This document shows positions 1-5,481 of a stretch of DNA of 8,255 nt, one piece after another. The DNA is from Cuspidothrix sp046080565. Lineage in GTDB: Bacteria > Cyanobacteriota > Cyanobacteriia > Cyanobacteriales > Nostocaceae. Where the stretch lies: assembly GCA_046080565.1 (NCBI GenBank), contig JBJTUF010000224.1, positions 1-8,255 of the forward strand, read 5' to 3'. The translations under genes and the position numbers were made by a program. Position 1 is the stretch's first letter. The number at the start of each line of letters is the position of its first letter. Below the pieces are notes generated by a model. It was not told the origin of the DNA, searched no databases, and saw only the letters and a list, made by a program, of their open reading frames with translations.

Positions 1-135
1 GTTCAAATTTTTGCTGTAGCTCGTAATTTAGCTCTAAATCTTTACCGTTCTCATGACTTTAAAAACATGGCTCAAGCACAAAGATTTGCTTCTTTTGGTC
101 TTACCACTCTCAAGCAATTATTTAGAATGAAATAG
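1..135 (+). CDS. C-terminal fragment of a transposase, possibly ISAs1-like (5' end outside window)
   Basis: The frame is open from the first base and ends at TAG 133-135, giving 44 residues. The text reads VQIFAVARNLALNLYRSH followed by a helix rich in Lys, Ala and Gln and the ending LFRMK. A hydrophobic 'ARNLALNLYR' helix shortly before the stop is typical of the C-terminus of DDE transposases of the ISAs1/IS4 type, where 'NLALNLLR' is common. The catalytic part lies outside the window, so activity cannot be judged. The stop codon is followed directly by CCCTG. A GCCCTG at 135-140 could be the terminus of the insertion sequence, but the other end is not present to test this. It is convergent with the minus-strand gene at 122-682 and overlaps it by 14 bp. 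I am fairly sure it is a transposase tail and less sure of the family. Confidence 0.6.
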   Translation, partial: VQIFAVARNLALNLYRSHDFKNMAQAQRFASFGLTTLKQLFRMK

Positions 136-682
136 CCCTGTTAGAAATAGCTTCTGGTAATTTATTCCATGGAATTTTAGAGTCATCTTCAGAAAATTGT
201 AATGATTGGCAAATGTCAAATAATGTAGGATGAGCATTTATATTTGCAATGAGATTTAGCCTATCTTGTTTTGAAAGGAGATTACCATCATAAATAATAG
301 CAGCCATTAACCAAGAATCAATTATTCTAGCAAAGTTTAAAGTCCACTCATATCTTTCTATGGGAATAGGCTGATATCCATATAAACGTTCTGGATATCC
401 ATATTCCTTCAATTGATTTGCTCTAAAAACTGGAGGAAGAGGAATTAAGTAAAGTATTTCATGAGATAATAATGACCAACTTTCTCTAAATTGATTAAGT
501 TCAATATTTCCCCAGTAAAACTCAGATCCTAACTCTGTGGGATTACTAAAAAATAAAATTTCTCCTATCTCATCAGTATTGCAAGTATTCCAGAAATTGT
601 GTGAGCAAATCTGCTCTAGAATACATTTATGAGAATCTAGATACTTGTGAAAAATAATATTTTGTAACTGTTGTGAAATCAT
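122..682 (-). CDS. Hypothetical protein, 186 aa, C-terminus probably altered by the adjacent insertion sequence
   Basis: An ATG at 682 opens a 186-residue soluble protein that I do not recognise. It has no signal peptide and no clear transmembrane segment, is rich in aromatic residues and Ile/Leu/Asn, and has a Tyr/Pro-rich middle (EYGYPERLYGYQPIPIERYE, about residues 93-112) followed by a predicted helix (WTLNFARIIDSWLMAAII). The coding strand has no strong Shine-Dalgarno, but a good sigma70-type promoter lies 40-70 bp upstream (722-751), supporting real expression. Its last codons overlap the transposase tail at 1-135. If the IS ends near 140, the final five residues (RAISF) are encoded by IS DNA and the native C-terminus has been lost. 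The base composition matches the window. It is probably a real but truncated gene, and I offer no function. Confidence 0.6.
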   Translation of the reverse strand: MISQQLQNIIFHKYLDSHKCILEQICSHNFWNTCNTDEIGEILFFSNPTELGSEFYWGNIELNQFRESWSLLSHEILYLIPLPPVFRANQLKEYGYPERLYGYQPIPIERYEWTLNFARIIDSWLMAAIIYDGNLLSKQDRLNLIANINAHPTLFDICQSLQFSEDDSKIPWNKLPEAISNRAISF

Positions 683-721
683 TAGCTTTTATGTATTAGG
701 AAATTTTAGAACATTAATAAT

Positions 722-751
722 ATTATAAGATTATTTACCATACTATGACAA
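722..751 (-). promoter_or_regulatory. Sigma70-type promoter for the minus-strand gene 122-682
   Basis: Reading the minus strand, TTGTCA (751-746, 5/6 to TTGACA) is followed after 18 bp by a perfect TATAAT (727-722). The predicted start of transcription lies about 30-35 bp before the ATG at 682. The promoter sits between the gene and the left end of the IS4 element at 773, so that insertion has left it intact. Confidence 0.6.
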
Positions 752-772
752 AATCTCTAACTTGTTTAATAA

Positions 773-788
773 CAGAAGTGTTGAATGT
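773..788. repeat. Left terminal inverted repeat of the IS4-family element
   Basis: CAGAAGTGTTGAATGT. The reverse complement of the right end (CAGAAATGTTGAATGT) differs at one base. This is the expected transposase binding site at the element's edge. Confidence 0.75.
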
Positions 789-810
789 TAAGAAATAGGT
801 AATAAAAATA

Positions 811-835
811 GCCCAAAATATGGTAAATTCTGGGC
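811..835 (+). other. Hairpin between the IS left end and the transposase start
   Basis: GCCCA (811-815) pairs with TGGGC (831-835), with two further A-T pairs inside after one mismatch. It lies between the terminal repeat and the transposase start. In IS10, IS50 and some other IS4 elements, a stem in this position hides translation signals in read-through transcripts started outside the element. That role is inferred here. A GAAGG sequence (836-840) follows the stem but is 21 nt from the ATG at 862, too far for a normal Shine-Dalgarno. Confidence 0.4.
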
Positions 836-861
836 GAAGGATTAAAATAAATTAATTGATA

Positions 862-1884
862 ATGATTATAAATTCATTTCCCAAAATTGTCAAAGACATC
901 CTCAAAGGGTTGCCAAAAAATGATTATCCGGTTTTGAATACCCGTCTTTACGTTGAGTGTTGGTTAGGTTATGCCTTGGATAGTAGTTTAACAAGTATGC
1001 GAGACTTATTTAAAAGGTTAAATAATACAGGTATTGATGTAAGAATTTCAACATTTTCCAAAGCTAACACACACAGAAATCAAGAAATATTCCAAAATAT
1101 TTATCATCAATTGAATAAATTAGTGCAGAAAAAAGCTCACAAAAAGCTACATGATAAATACGCAATTTGTCCAATTGATTCAACAATAATTACGTTAACA
1201 AGTAAGTTGTTATGGGTTTTAGGTTATCATCAAGTAAAACTATTTAGTTCCCTGAATCTGTCTACTGGAAGTCCAGAAGATAATTTGATAAATTTTGGAC
1301 ATAATCATGATTATAAATTTGGTTCATCAATGATGTCTAATTTACCGCCAGATGCAGTGGGAGTAATAGATAGGGGATTTGCAGGACTAAATTTTATGCA
1401 AGAGTTAGTGCAGAAAGATAAATATTTTGTAGTGCGAATTAAGAATAATTGCAAATTAGAATTTGAATCAGAAACTAGATTAGTAAAAATCGGTTCAGCG
1501 ACCGATGCTCCCGCTTACAGAGTAATTAATTTTTGTGATTTAGACACAAAAACAGAATTTCGCTTAGTCACGAATTTACCTGCGGATGGAGATGCAGCAG
1601 TTACAGATGATGAAATCAGAGATATTTACCGTTTACGTTGGGGAGTTGAATTATTATGGAAATTTTTAAAGATGCACCTAAAACTGGATAGATTAATTAC
1701 CAAAAATGTTAATGGTATTGGCATACAAATTTATGCCAGTCTCATCGCTTATCTAATTTTACAACTTGTATCTGTTCCTAAAGAATGGGGTGAAAAAATG
1801 TTAGATAAATTTCGCTATCTCCAAGCTTGTATGTGTCAACAAATCAGTTATGTTCATTGGATGGAAGATATCATGAGATGTTGA
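862..1884 (+). CDS. IS4-family DDE transposase, 340 aa
   Basis: This is the transposase that cuts and joins the ends of the 773-1953 element. An RNase H-like DDE fold is supported by a first Asp in CPIDST (about D106), a second in GVIDRGF (about D170) and the catalytic Glu in YRLRWGVELLWKFLK (about E263). That last segment matches the IS4 signature Y(2)R(3)E(6)K exactly. Between them, GYHQVKLFSSLNLSTG and the Glu-Asp-Asn/His-rich stretch are the usual strand region preceding the second Asp. The open frame extends to a TTG at 856, but the ATG at 862 is the more likely start; neither has a well-spaced Shine-Dalgarno, which fits the low expression usual for transposases. No frameshift or internal stop is present, so the protein may be active. 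Confidence 0.9.
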   Translation: MIINSFPKIVKDILKGLPKNDYPVLNTRLYVECWLGYALDSSLTSMRDLFKRLNNTGIDVRISTFSKANTHRNQEIFQNIYHQLNKLVQKKAHKKLHDKYAICPIDSTIITLTSKLLWVLGYHQVKLFSSLNLSTGSPEDNLINFGHNHDYKFGSSMMSNLPPDAVGVIDRGFAGLNFMQELVQKDKYFVVRIKNNCKLEFESETRLVKIGSATDAPAYRVINFCDLDTKTEFRLVTNLPADGDAAVTDDEIRDIYRLRWGVELLWKFLKMHLKLDRLITKNVNGIGIQIYASLIAYLILQLVSVPKEWGEKMLDKFRYLQACMCQQISYVHWMEDIMRC

Positions 1885-1937
1885 CATTTTCACCCTTAAT
1901 AGGACTACTATCACTAAATATATAAAGTTTTGTAACG

Positions 1938-1953
1938 ACATTCAACATTTCTG
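1938..1953. repeat. Right terminal inverted repeat of the IS4-family element
   Basis: ACATTCAACATTTCTG, the inverted copy of 773-788 with one difference. It lies 53 bp after the transposase stop, the normal place for the right terminus. Confidence 0.75.
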
Positions 1954-2061
1954 GATTTATCCTTAAAACCTAATCATAGCAAGGGTTTTAATATTGCTTT
2001 TTCCCTCTTACCCTCTGCTATATTTTTTAACCTTTATTTTCCAATTTGCGTCATTATCTCC

Positions 2062-2109
2062 CTGGGAATTAATTCCCAGTCTCATAGCGAAAGTCTACTT
2101 TAGTAAACT
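2062..2109. repeat. Paired 18-bp palindromes, probable cyanobacterial dispersed intergenic repeat
   Basis: CTGGGAATTAATTCCCAG (2062-2079) is a perfect 18-bp palindrome. AGTCTACTTTAGTAAACT (2092-2109) is a second 18-bp inverted repeat with two mismatched positions per half. Their centres are 30 bp apart, about three helical turns, joined by TCTCATAGCGAA. From memory, similar strings ending in 'CTCATAGCGAAAGTC' are scattered in Nostoc/Anabaena intergenic DNA, so this is likely one copy of a small palindromic repeat family rather than a gene-specific operator. A genome search is needed to confirm this. Confidence 0.6.
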
Positions 2110-2195
2110 AAAAGAGGTTTTTGGATATCTCAGAATAAATTGTAATATAAAGCTGGCATAATTGTCATTATTAAATGAGATAAATTCAGATGTTT

Positions 2196-2289
2196 ATACT
2201 TTCAATATACCTTGAATACACTTCTAATATACTTTATTTTACGTCTACTTTGAATATACCTATCTCTATACTTTCATCAGACTTCATAT
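2196..2289. repeat. Degenerate 11-bp direct repeat array, consensus ATACTTTCAAT
   Basis: Units start at 2196 (ATACTTTCAAT), 2207 (ATACCTTGAAT), 2218 (ACACTTCTAAT) and 2229 (ATACTTTATTT), then after a short shift at 2245 (CTACTTTGAAT), 2256 (ATACCTATCTC), 2268 (ATACTTTCATC) and 2279 (AGACTTCATAT). The spacing of 11 bp is close to one DNA turn, so equivalent bases fall on one face. The array ends about 70 bp before the start of the small membrane protein gene, so it may influence its promoter, or it may be a decayed tandem repeat. Confidence 0.55.
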
Positions 2290-2343
2290 CTGTAAATTCA
2301 TGACAATATAAAAACAGGAAATGAAAAATAAAGACTGATATAA

Positions 2344-2350
2344 AAGGTGA
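2344..2350 (+). promoter_or_regulatory. Ribosome binding site fixing the start of the small membrane protein
   Basis: AAGGTGA lies 8 nt before the ATG at 2359. The upstream GTG at 2347-2349 is inside this site, so it cannot be the start, and the shorter 84-residue protein is preferred. Confidence 0.6.
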
Positions 2351-2358
2351 TCAAAACC

Positions 2359-2613
2359 ATGAAAGAAGCAATTAAGAACGAATTACTACGCCAAGCAAAG
2401 TTAACTTTTAATCTTGCTGTTTCCGTTTCTGCTATTTCAGCAATAATTACTTTATCTGGTGTAGGTTTAGTCTATTTCAATAAATTATCTGAAGCTGCTT
2501 TAACAGGAAGTGCTGGTGCTTTGGCAACAATGACTTGTTTGAATATGGCTAAAGAATCTAAAGATGAATTGCTGAAAATTATGGAAGATGAGGAAGAAGA
2601 AGACGAAAATTAG
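2359..2613 (+). CDS. Small two-helix membrane protein with a TRADD-N-associated transmembrane domain
   Basis: This 84-residue protein has an amphipathic N-terminus (KEAIKNELLRQAKLTF), two hydrophobic segments (about residues 17-40, FNLAVSVSAISAIITLSGVG onward, and about 46-62), a short KESKDELLKI helix and a very acidic tail (EDEEEEDEN). The pattern RQAKLTFNLA...SGVGL...A.TGSAGALATMTCLNMAKESKDEL resembles the cyanobacterial TRADD-N-associated two-transmembrane domain. In larger proteins that domain is linked to TRADD-N death-fold modules in proposed immunity or programmed-death systems. Here it stands alone, with no effector or death-fold domain and no same-strand partner within 270 bp. A role as the membrane end of a conflict or stress-response module is inference. 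The family call rests on recalled sequence pattern, not on a search. Confidence 0.65.
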   Translation: MKEAIKNELLRQAKLTFNLAVSVSAISAIITLSGVGLVYFNKLSEAALTGSAGALATMTCLNMAKESKDELLKIMEDEEEEDEN

Positions 2614-2679
2614 TCTGGACTTACGCAGAACCTACTTTAAATACTGTCATTGCGACCTAAACAGGAGTTTTGAGGTAAG

Positions 2680-2746
2680 TAAGGTACAGATGTTAAGGAT
2701 ATAACCATTATAGTGCGGGCATCTTGCTCGCTAATGGTGTACCTTA
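2680..2746. repeat. Nested inverted repeat (67 bp) with a REP-like core
   Basis: The outer arms TAAGGTAC (2680-2687) and GTACCTTA (2739-2746) pair perfectly. Inside, ACCATTA (2704-2710) pairs with TAATGGT (2732-2738), and GCGGGCA (2715-2721) pairs with TGCTCGC (2725-2731) across a TCT loop with one G-T pair. The core TAGTGCGGGCATCTTGCTCGCTA resembles a dispersed motif I recall from filamentous cyanobacteria. About 65 bp after the stop of the small membrane protein, it could also act as a terminator. Just upstream (2617-2660) are GGACTTACGCA and TGTCATTGCGA, strings also common in cyanobacterial intergenic repeats. The whole 2614-2885 gap holds no gene. Confidence 0.5.
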
Positions 2747-2848
2747 TAATTGTGGAATATGCTGTATTATTTGGTATTTAGGCAAAAGATTAAATAACCC
2801 TTAAACCGTGTCATTAGGTACTCTTATATCATAATCAAATCTGATATC

Positions 2849-2869
2849 TTCTGTAAAAATCATACAGAA
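2849..2869 (+). promoter_or_regulatory. Inverted repeat upstream of the carbonic anhydrase gene
   Basis: TTCTGTA (2849-2855) and TACAGAA (2863-2869) form perfect 7-bp arms around a 7-bp AT spacer, ending 16 bp before the ATG at 2886. The position suits an operator, or an RNA stem in the leader (it is followed by TTTTT, so it could also attenuate). A possible -10, CATAAT, lies just upstream near 2830. No regulator can be named. Confidence 0.35.
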
Positions 2870-2885
2870 TTTTTCAGCTAAACTA

Positions 2886-3647
2886 ATGAGTAAAATTAAC
2901 GGTTTTATAGGTCGTCGTAACTTCCTAACATTCGTAGGTATAAGTACCTTCAGTATTGCTACTCTGACTGCTTGCAATCAAATGATAACTAACCGTTCAG
3001 AAATTAGAATTTCGGAAAATAATCCTAATCCTAATCCAGTTAGTGCAGAGGAAGCAAAAAGAAGACTAACAGAAGGTAATAGAAGATTTGTTAATCAAAA
3101 TCGTCAATATCCCAATCAATCAAGAAGACGTTTACAATCACTTTCTCAAAAACAGTATCCTTATGCAGCAATATTAGGATGTGCAGATTCTCGCGTACCT
3201 CCTGAAATAATTTTTGATCAAGGATTAGGAGATTTATTTGTTGTGCGCGTTGCTGGTAATGTTGCCACTAATGAAACCATTGGTAGTTTAGAATATGCTA
3301 CCGCTAATTTAGGAACACAACTCATAGTTGTTTTAGGTCATAAAGGATGTGGTGCAGTATCAGCAGCATTTGACAATCAACCAGATGATGGTAACATTAA
3401 ATCTATAGTTGATGATATTAGGCCAAGTTTATCTCCAAATTCCAGAACAAGGCGTAATAATAATGATGTCAATGATACTAATGATACTAATGATAATAAC
3501 AATCCAGTAACTAATAATATTGAATACCAAGCTCGAAAATTGCAAAATAGCTCACCAATTCTAGGTAAATTAATCCGTGATGATAGATTAAAAATTATCG
3601 GTGCTTACTATGATATTAACACTGGTAAAGTTAGATTCTTAAATTGA
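2886..3647 (+). CDS. ecaB: Exported beta-carbonic anhydrase with Tat-type signal and lipobox (EcaB-like)
   Basis: Beta-carbonic anhydrases interconvert CO2 and bicarbonate at a zinc site. Zinc ligands and catalytic dyad are visible: C99 and D101-R103 in GCADSRVPPE, and H152 and C155 in GHKGCGAV. RVAGNVA (121-127) is also typical. The N-terminus has a twin-arginine stretch (GRRNFLTFVG, 9-18), a hydrophobic core and a lipobox LTAC with Cys30, predicting export and lipid anchoring facing the periplasm, as described for EcaB of Synechocystis. A low-complexity Asn/Asp/Thr stretch (about 191-206), coded by 9-bp repeats, interrupts the usual helical region between the zinc site and the C-terminus (LKIIGAYYDINTGKVRFL). 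The length of 253 residues is normal for the exported form. The ATG at 2886 has no strong Shine-Dalgarno but gives a proper signal peptide. It may be the first gene of a unit with the JAMM protease and moeB. The enzyme class is secure; the symbol is less so. Confidence 0.88.
   Translation: MSKINGFIGRRNFLTFVGISTFSIATLTACNQMITNRSEIRISENNPNPNPVSAEEAKRRLTEGNRRFVNQNRQYPNQSRRRLQSLSQKQYPYAAILGCADSRVPPEIIFDQGLGDLFVVRVAGNVATNETIGSLEYATANLGTQLIVVLGHKGCGAVSAAFDNQPDDGNIKSIVDDIRPSLSPNSRTRRNNNDVNDTNDTNDNNNPVTNNIEYQARKLQNSSPILGKLIRDDRLKIIGAYYDINTGKVRFLN
3462..3497 (+). repeat. 9-bp in-frame tandem repeat inside the carbonic anhydrase gene
   Basis: Four units, AATGATGTC, AATGATACT, AATGATACT and AATGATAAT, code for the Asn-Asp-Val/Thr repeats at residues 193-204. 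Unit length is a multiple of three, so copy-number change would lengthen or shorten a surface loop without breaking the frame. Confidence 0.75.
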
Positions 3648-3670
3648 TATTTAGCCCCCTTTTTTCTTTA

Positions 3671-3700
3671 TCTGCGTCTATCTGCGTTTATCTGCGTTTA
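3671..3700 (+). repeat. Triplicate 10-bp tandem repeat between carbonic anhydrase and protease genes
   Basis: TCTGCGTCTA is followed by two copies of TCTGCGTTTA. It sits in the 62-bp gap between the two genes. The same 'CTGCGTTTATCTGCG' type of repeat is common in intergenic DNA of filamentous cyanobacteria (recalled, not searched). It makes an in-frame extension back to a TTG at 3644 (ICVYLRL...) unlikely to be protein. Confidence 0.7.
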
Positions 3701-3709
3701 AAAACCATT

Positions 3710-4162
3710 ATGAATCTGCACCTGAAAACAAATCATATACAAATTATCAAAAATCATGGTCAAACAACCTACCCAGATGAATGTTGTGGGCTAATTTTAG
3801 GTTATAAAAATAATGAAGATAAAATTGTAGTAGACATCATCCCCACAGAAAACGTCTGGAACACACAAAAAAGTAATTTTACAGAAACCTCAGAAGAATA
3901 TAGCACCAGAAAAAGATATGCCATATCGCCCCAAGTCATGTTACAAACCCAAAAAGAAGCCAGAAACCGCAACTTAAATATTATTGGTATCTATCATTCC
4001 CATCCTGACTATCCACCTATTCCTTCCGAATGGGATAGAATATACGCTTGGACAGAATACTCTTATGTGATATTATCTTTACAAAAAGGTCAAGCTGGAG
4101 AACTGCAAAGCTGGACTCTTGACGACAAGCACCAGTTTCAGCCAGAAAAATTGCACAGATAA
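3710..4162 (+). CDS. JAMM (MPN+) metalloprotease, Mec/Mov34 type
   Basis: This 150-residue protein carries the full JAMM zinc-protease motif: E24 in YPDECCGLILG, then H96-S-H98 in GIYHSHPDYPP, S106 and D109 in PSEWDR, fitting H-x-H-x(7)-S-x(2)-D exactly. Stand-alone bacterial JAMM proteins such as Mec+ of Mycobacterium cut after the Gly-Gly of ubiquitin-like sulfur carriers, removing a C-terminal extension or releasing an attached amino acid; the rest of the family hydrolyses ubiquitin-like isopeptide bonds. No signal peptide is present, so it acts in the cytosol. The ATG at 3710 is chosen because the upstream in-frame sequence back to TTG 3644 is a DNA repeat and overlaps the previous stop codon. 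The next gene, 53 bp downstream, is an E1-type enzyme for the same carriers, which strongly supports the role. The exact substrate is unknown. Confidence 0.88.
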   Translation: MNLHLKTNHIQIIKNHGQTTYPDECCGLILGYKNNEDKIVVDIIPTENVWNTQKSNFTETSEEYSTRKRYAISPQVMLQTQKEARNRNLNIIGIYHSHPDYPPIPSEWDRIYAWTEYSYVILSLQKGQAGELQSWTLDDKHQFQPEKLHR

Positions 4163-4215
4163 AGTTATCAACTTTGAGTTAACATTAATACTCTGAGATT
4201 CTGCATCTTCCTATT

Positions 4216-5388
4216 ATGCTAAATCCTAATCTGGATGACATCCAGTTGACAAAAGACGACTACGAACGCTACTCTCGCCACTTAATATTACCAGAAGTGG
4301 GGCTAGAAGGACAAAAACGCCTCAAAGCCGCCAGTGTATTATGTATTGGTACAGGTGGACTAGGTTCACCATTGCTGTTATATCTAGCAGCAGCAGGTAT
4401 AGGCTGCATTGGTATTGTTGATTTTGATGTGGTTGATTTTTCTAACTTGCAACGTCAAGTTATTCACAGTACATCCTGGGTAGGTAAACCCAAAATTGAA
4501 TCCGCAAAAAACCGCATTCAGGAAATTAACCCCTATTGTCAGGTTGACTTATACGAAACTCGGTTAAGCTCAGAAAACGCCTTAGATATTATTCGTCCTT
4601 ATGATGTTGTTGTAGATGGAACTGACAATTTCCCTACACGCTATCTAGTCAACGATGCTTGTGTACTCCTAGACAAACCTAACGTTTACGGTTCAATCTT
4701 CCGTTTTGAAGGACAAGCAACCGTATTTAACTACGAAGGTGGCCCTAACTATCGTGACTTATATCCCGAACCACCACCACCAGGAATGGTTCCTTCCTGT
4801 GCAGAAGGTGGTGTACTAGGAATTTTACCCGGAATCATTGGTGTTATCCAAGCCACAGAAACCGTTAAAATCATTATTGGCCAAGGTAACACCCTCAGTG
4901 GACGCTTGATGCTTTACAATGCTTTGGAGATGAAATTCCGAGAGTTGAAACTGCGTCCTAACCCCATCCGTCCAGTGATTGAAAAACTGATTGACTACGA
5001 AGAATTTTGTGGTATCCCCCAAGCAAAAGCAGCAGAAGCACAACAGCAGATGGAAATTCAAGAAATGACCGTCAAGGAATTAAAAGCATTACTAGATAGT
5101 GGTGCAAAAGACTTTGTACTGCTAGATGTACGCAACCCCCACGAGTACGAAATTGCCAAAATTCCTGGTTCTGTATTAGTACCTTTACCAGATATTGAAA
5201 ATGGTGATGGTGTCGCTAAGATAAAAGAATTAGTCAACGGACACCGTTTAATTGCCCATTGTAAAATGGGTGGACGTTCTGCCAAAGCTCTTGCTATTCT
5301 CAAGGAGGCAGGTGTTGTGGGAACTAACGTCAAAGGTGGAATTAATGCTTGGAGTCAAGAAGTAGATGCTTCTGTGCCACAGTATTAA
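4216..5388 (+). CDS. moeB: MoeB/ThiF/Uba4-type adenylyltransferase with C-terminal rhodanese domain
   Basis: An E1-like enzyme of 390 residues. It adenylates the C-terminal glycine of ubiquitin-like sulfur carriers (MoaD, ThiS, CysO type), and its rhodanese domain (about 282-386) can supply sulfur as a persulfide. The N-terminal half has YSRHLILPEVGLEGQ, the nucleotide loop GTGGLGS (45-51), DFDVVDFSNLQRQ (69-81) and DGTDNFPTR (134-142). PSCAEGGVLG gives the conserved Cys (C195) found in MoeB and Uba4. The rhodanese loop is HCKMGGRS with C349 as the persulfide residue. The two CxxC zinc pairs of E. coli MoeB are absent: the first site reads GPNYRDLYPEPP and the second EEFCGIP. The layout is that of eukaryotic Uba4/MOCS3. 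It lies 53 bp after the JAMM gene and before a strong stem, so the two are likely cotranscribed. Function in molybdopterin, thiamine or other sulfur transfer is not decided by sequence. Confidence 0.88.
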   Translation: MLNPNLDDIQLTKDDYERYSRHLILPEVGLEGQKRLKAASVLCIGTGGLGSPLLLYLAAAGIGCIGIVDFDVVDFSNLQRQVIHSTSWVGKPKIESAKNRIQEINPYCQVDLYETRLSSENALDIIRPYDVVVDGTDNFPTRYLVNDACVLLDKPNVYGSIFRFEGQATVFNYEGGPNYRDLYPEPPPPGMVPSCAEGGVLGILPGIIGVIQATETVKIIIGQGNTLSGRLMLYNALEMKFRELKLRPNPIRPVIEKLIDYEEFCGIPQAKAAEAQQQMEIQEMTVKELKALLDSGAKDFVLLDVRNPHEYEIAKIPGSVLVPLPDIENGDGVAKIKELVNGHRLIAHCKMGGRSAKALAILKEAGVVGTNVKGGINAWSQEVDASVPQY

Positions 5389-5442
5389 TAACTTGCTGTG
5401 GGATGACTAATTTCCCTAGTAATCCTCAATTTCATCTACCAA

Positions 5443-5481
5443 ATAAGATACTCGATTTTTTATTGGATTCGGGTATCTTAT
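5443..5481 (+). terminator. Strong 13-bp stem-loop after moeB
   Basis: ATAAGATACTCGA (5443-5455) pairs with TCGGGTATCTTAT (5469-5481), 13 pairs with one G-T, around a 13-nt T-rich loop. It begins 55 bp after the moeB stop. No U-run follows, but cyanobacterial terminators often lack one. The near symmetry would let it work in either direction. It could instead be a repeat element. Confidence 0.5.

Larger units (their letters stand above)
773..1953 (+). mobile_element. IS4-family insertion sequence, 1181 bp, apparently complete
   Basis: The element is bounded by matching terminal inverted repeats (773-788 and 1938-1953, 15 of 16 bases identical) and contains one uninterrupted transposase gene with all catalytic residues. 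Its length is at the lower end of the IS4 family range. A short hairpin (811-835) lies between the left terminus and the gene. I see no clear flanking target duplication: the left flank reads GTTTAATAA and the right flank GATTTATCC. The insertion may therefore be old, a deletion product, or have boundaries a few bases off. It lies between genes and breaks none that I can see. Confidence 0.8.
1954..2358. other. Intergenic region without a gene; holds two palindromes and an 11-bp repeat array
   Basis: No convincing reading frame is present on either strand. The stretch contains a palindrome pair (2062-2109), a degenerate 11-bp repeat array (2196-2289), and the ribosome binding site and start region of the small membrane protein gene. 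Its composition is strongly AT-rich. An AATATAA sequence just after the array (around 2305) could serve as a -10 element for the downstream gene, but no good -35 was found. Confidence 0.6.

Noticed and set aside
856..861. TTG start two codons before the transposase ATG
   Set aside because: It has no better ribosome binding site than the ATG at 862; the difference is only two residues.
3671..3700. Possible CRISPR-like or heptamer repeat array
   Set aside because: The three 10-bp units are contiguous with no spacers, and no cas gene is present.
3644..3709. Upstream TTG start adding 22 residues to the JAMM protease, with a seemingly hydrophobic leader
   Set aside because: The extra codons translate the 10-bp TCTGCG repeat and overlap the previous stop; the ATG at 3710 places the JAMM fold normally.
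4825..5061. Minus-strand 78-codon open frame
   Set aside because: It lies wholly inside moeB, opposite well conserved E1 sequence, and its protein has no recognisable features.
5058..5333. Minus-strand 91-codon open frame
   Set aside because: It lies opposite the rhodanese domain of moeB; a shadow frame without family resemblance.
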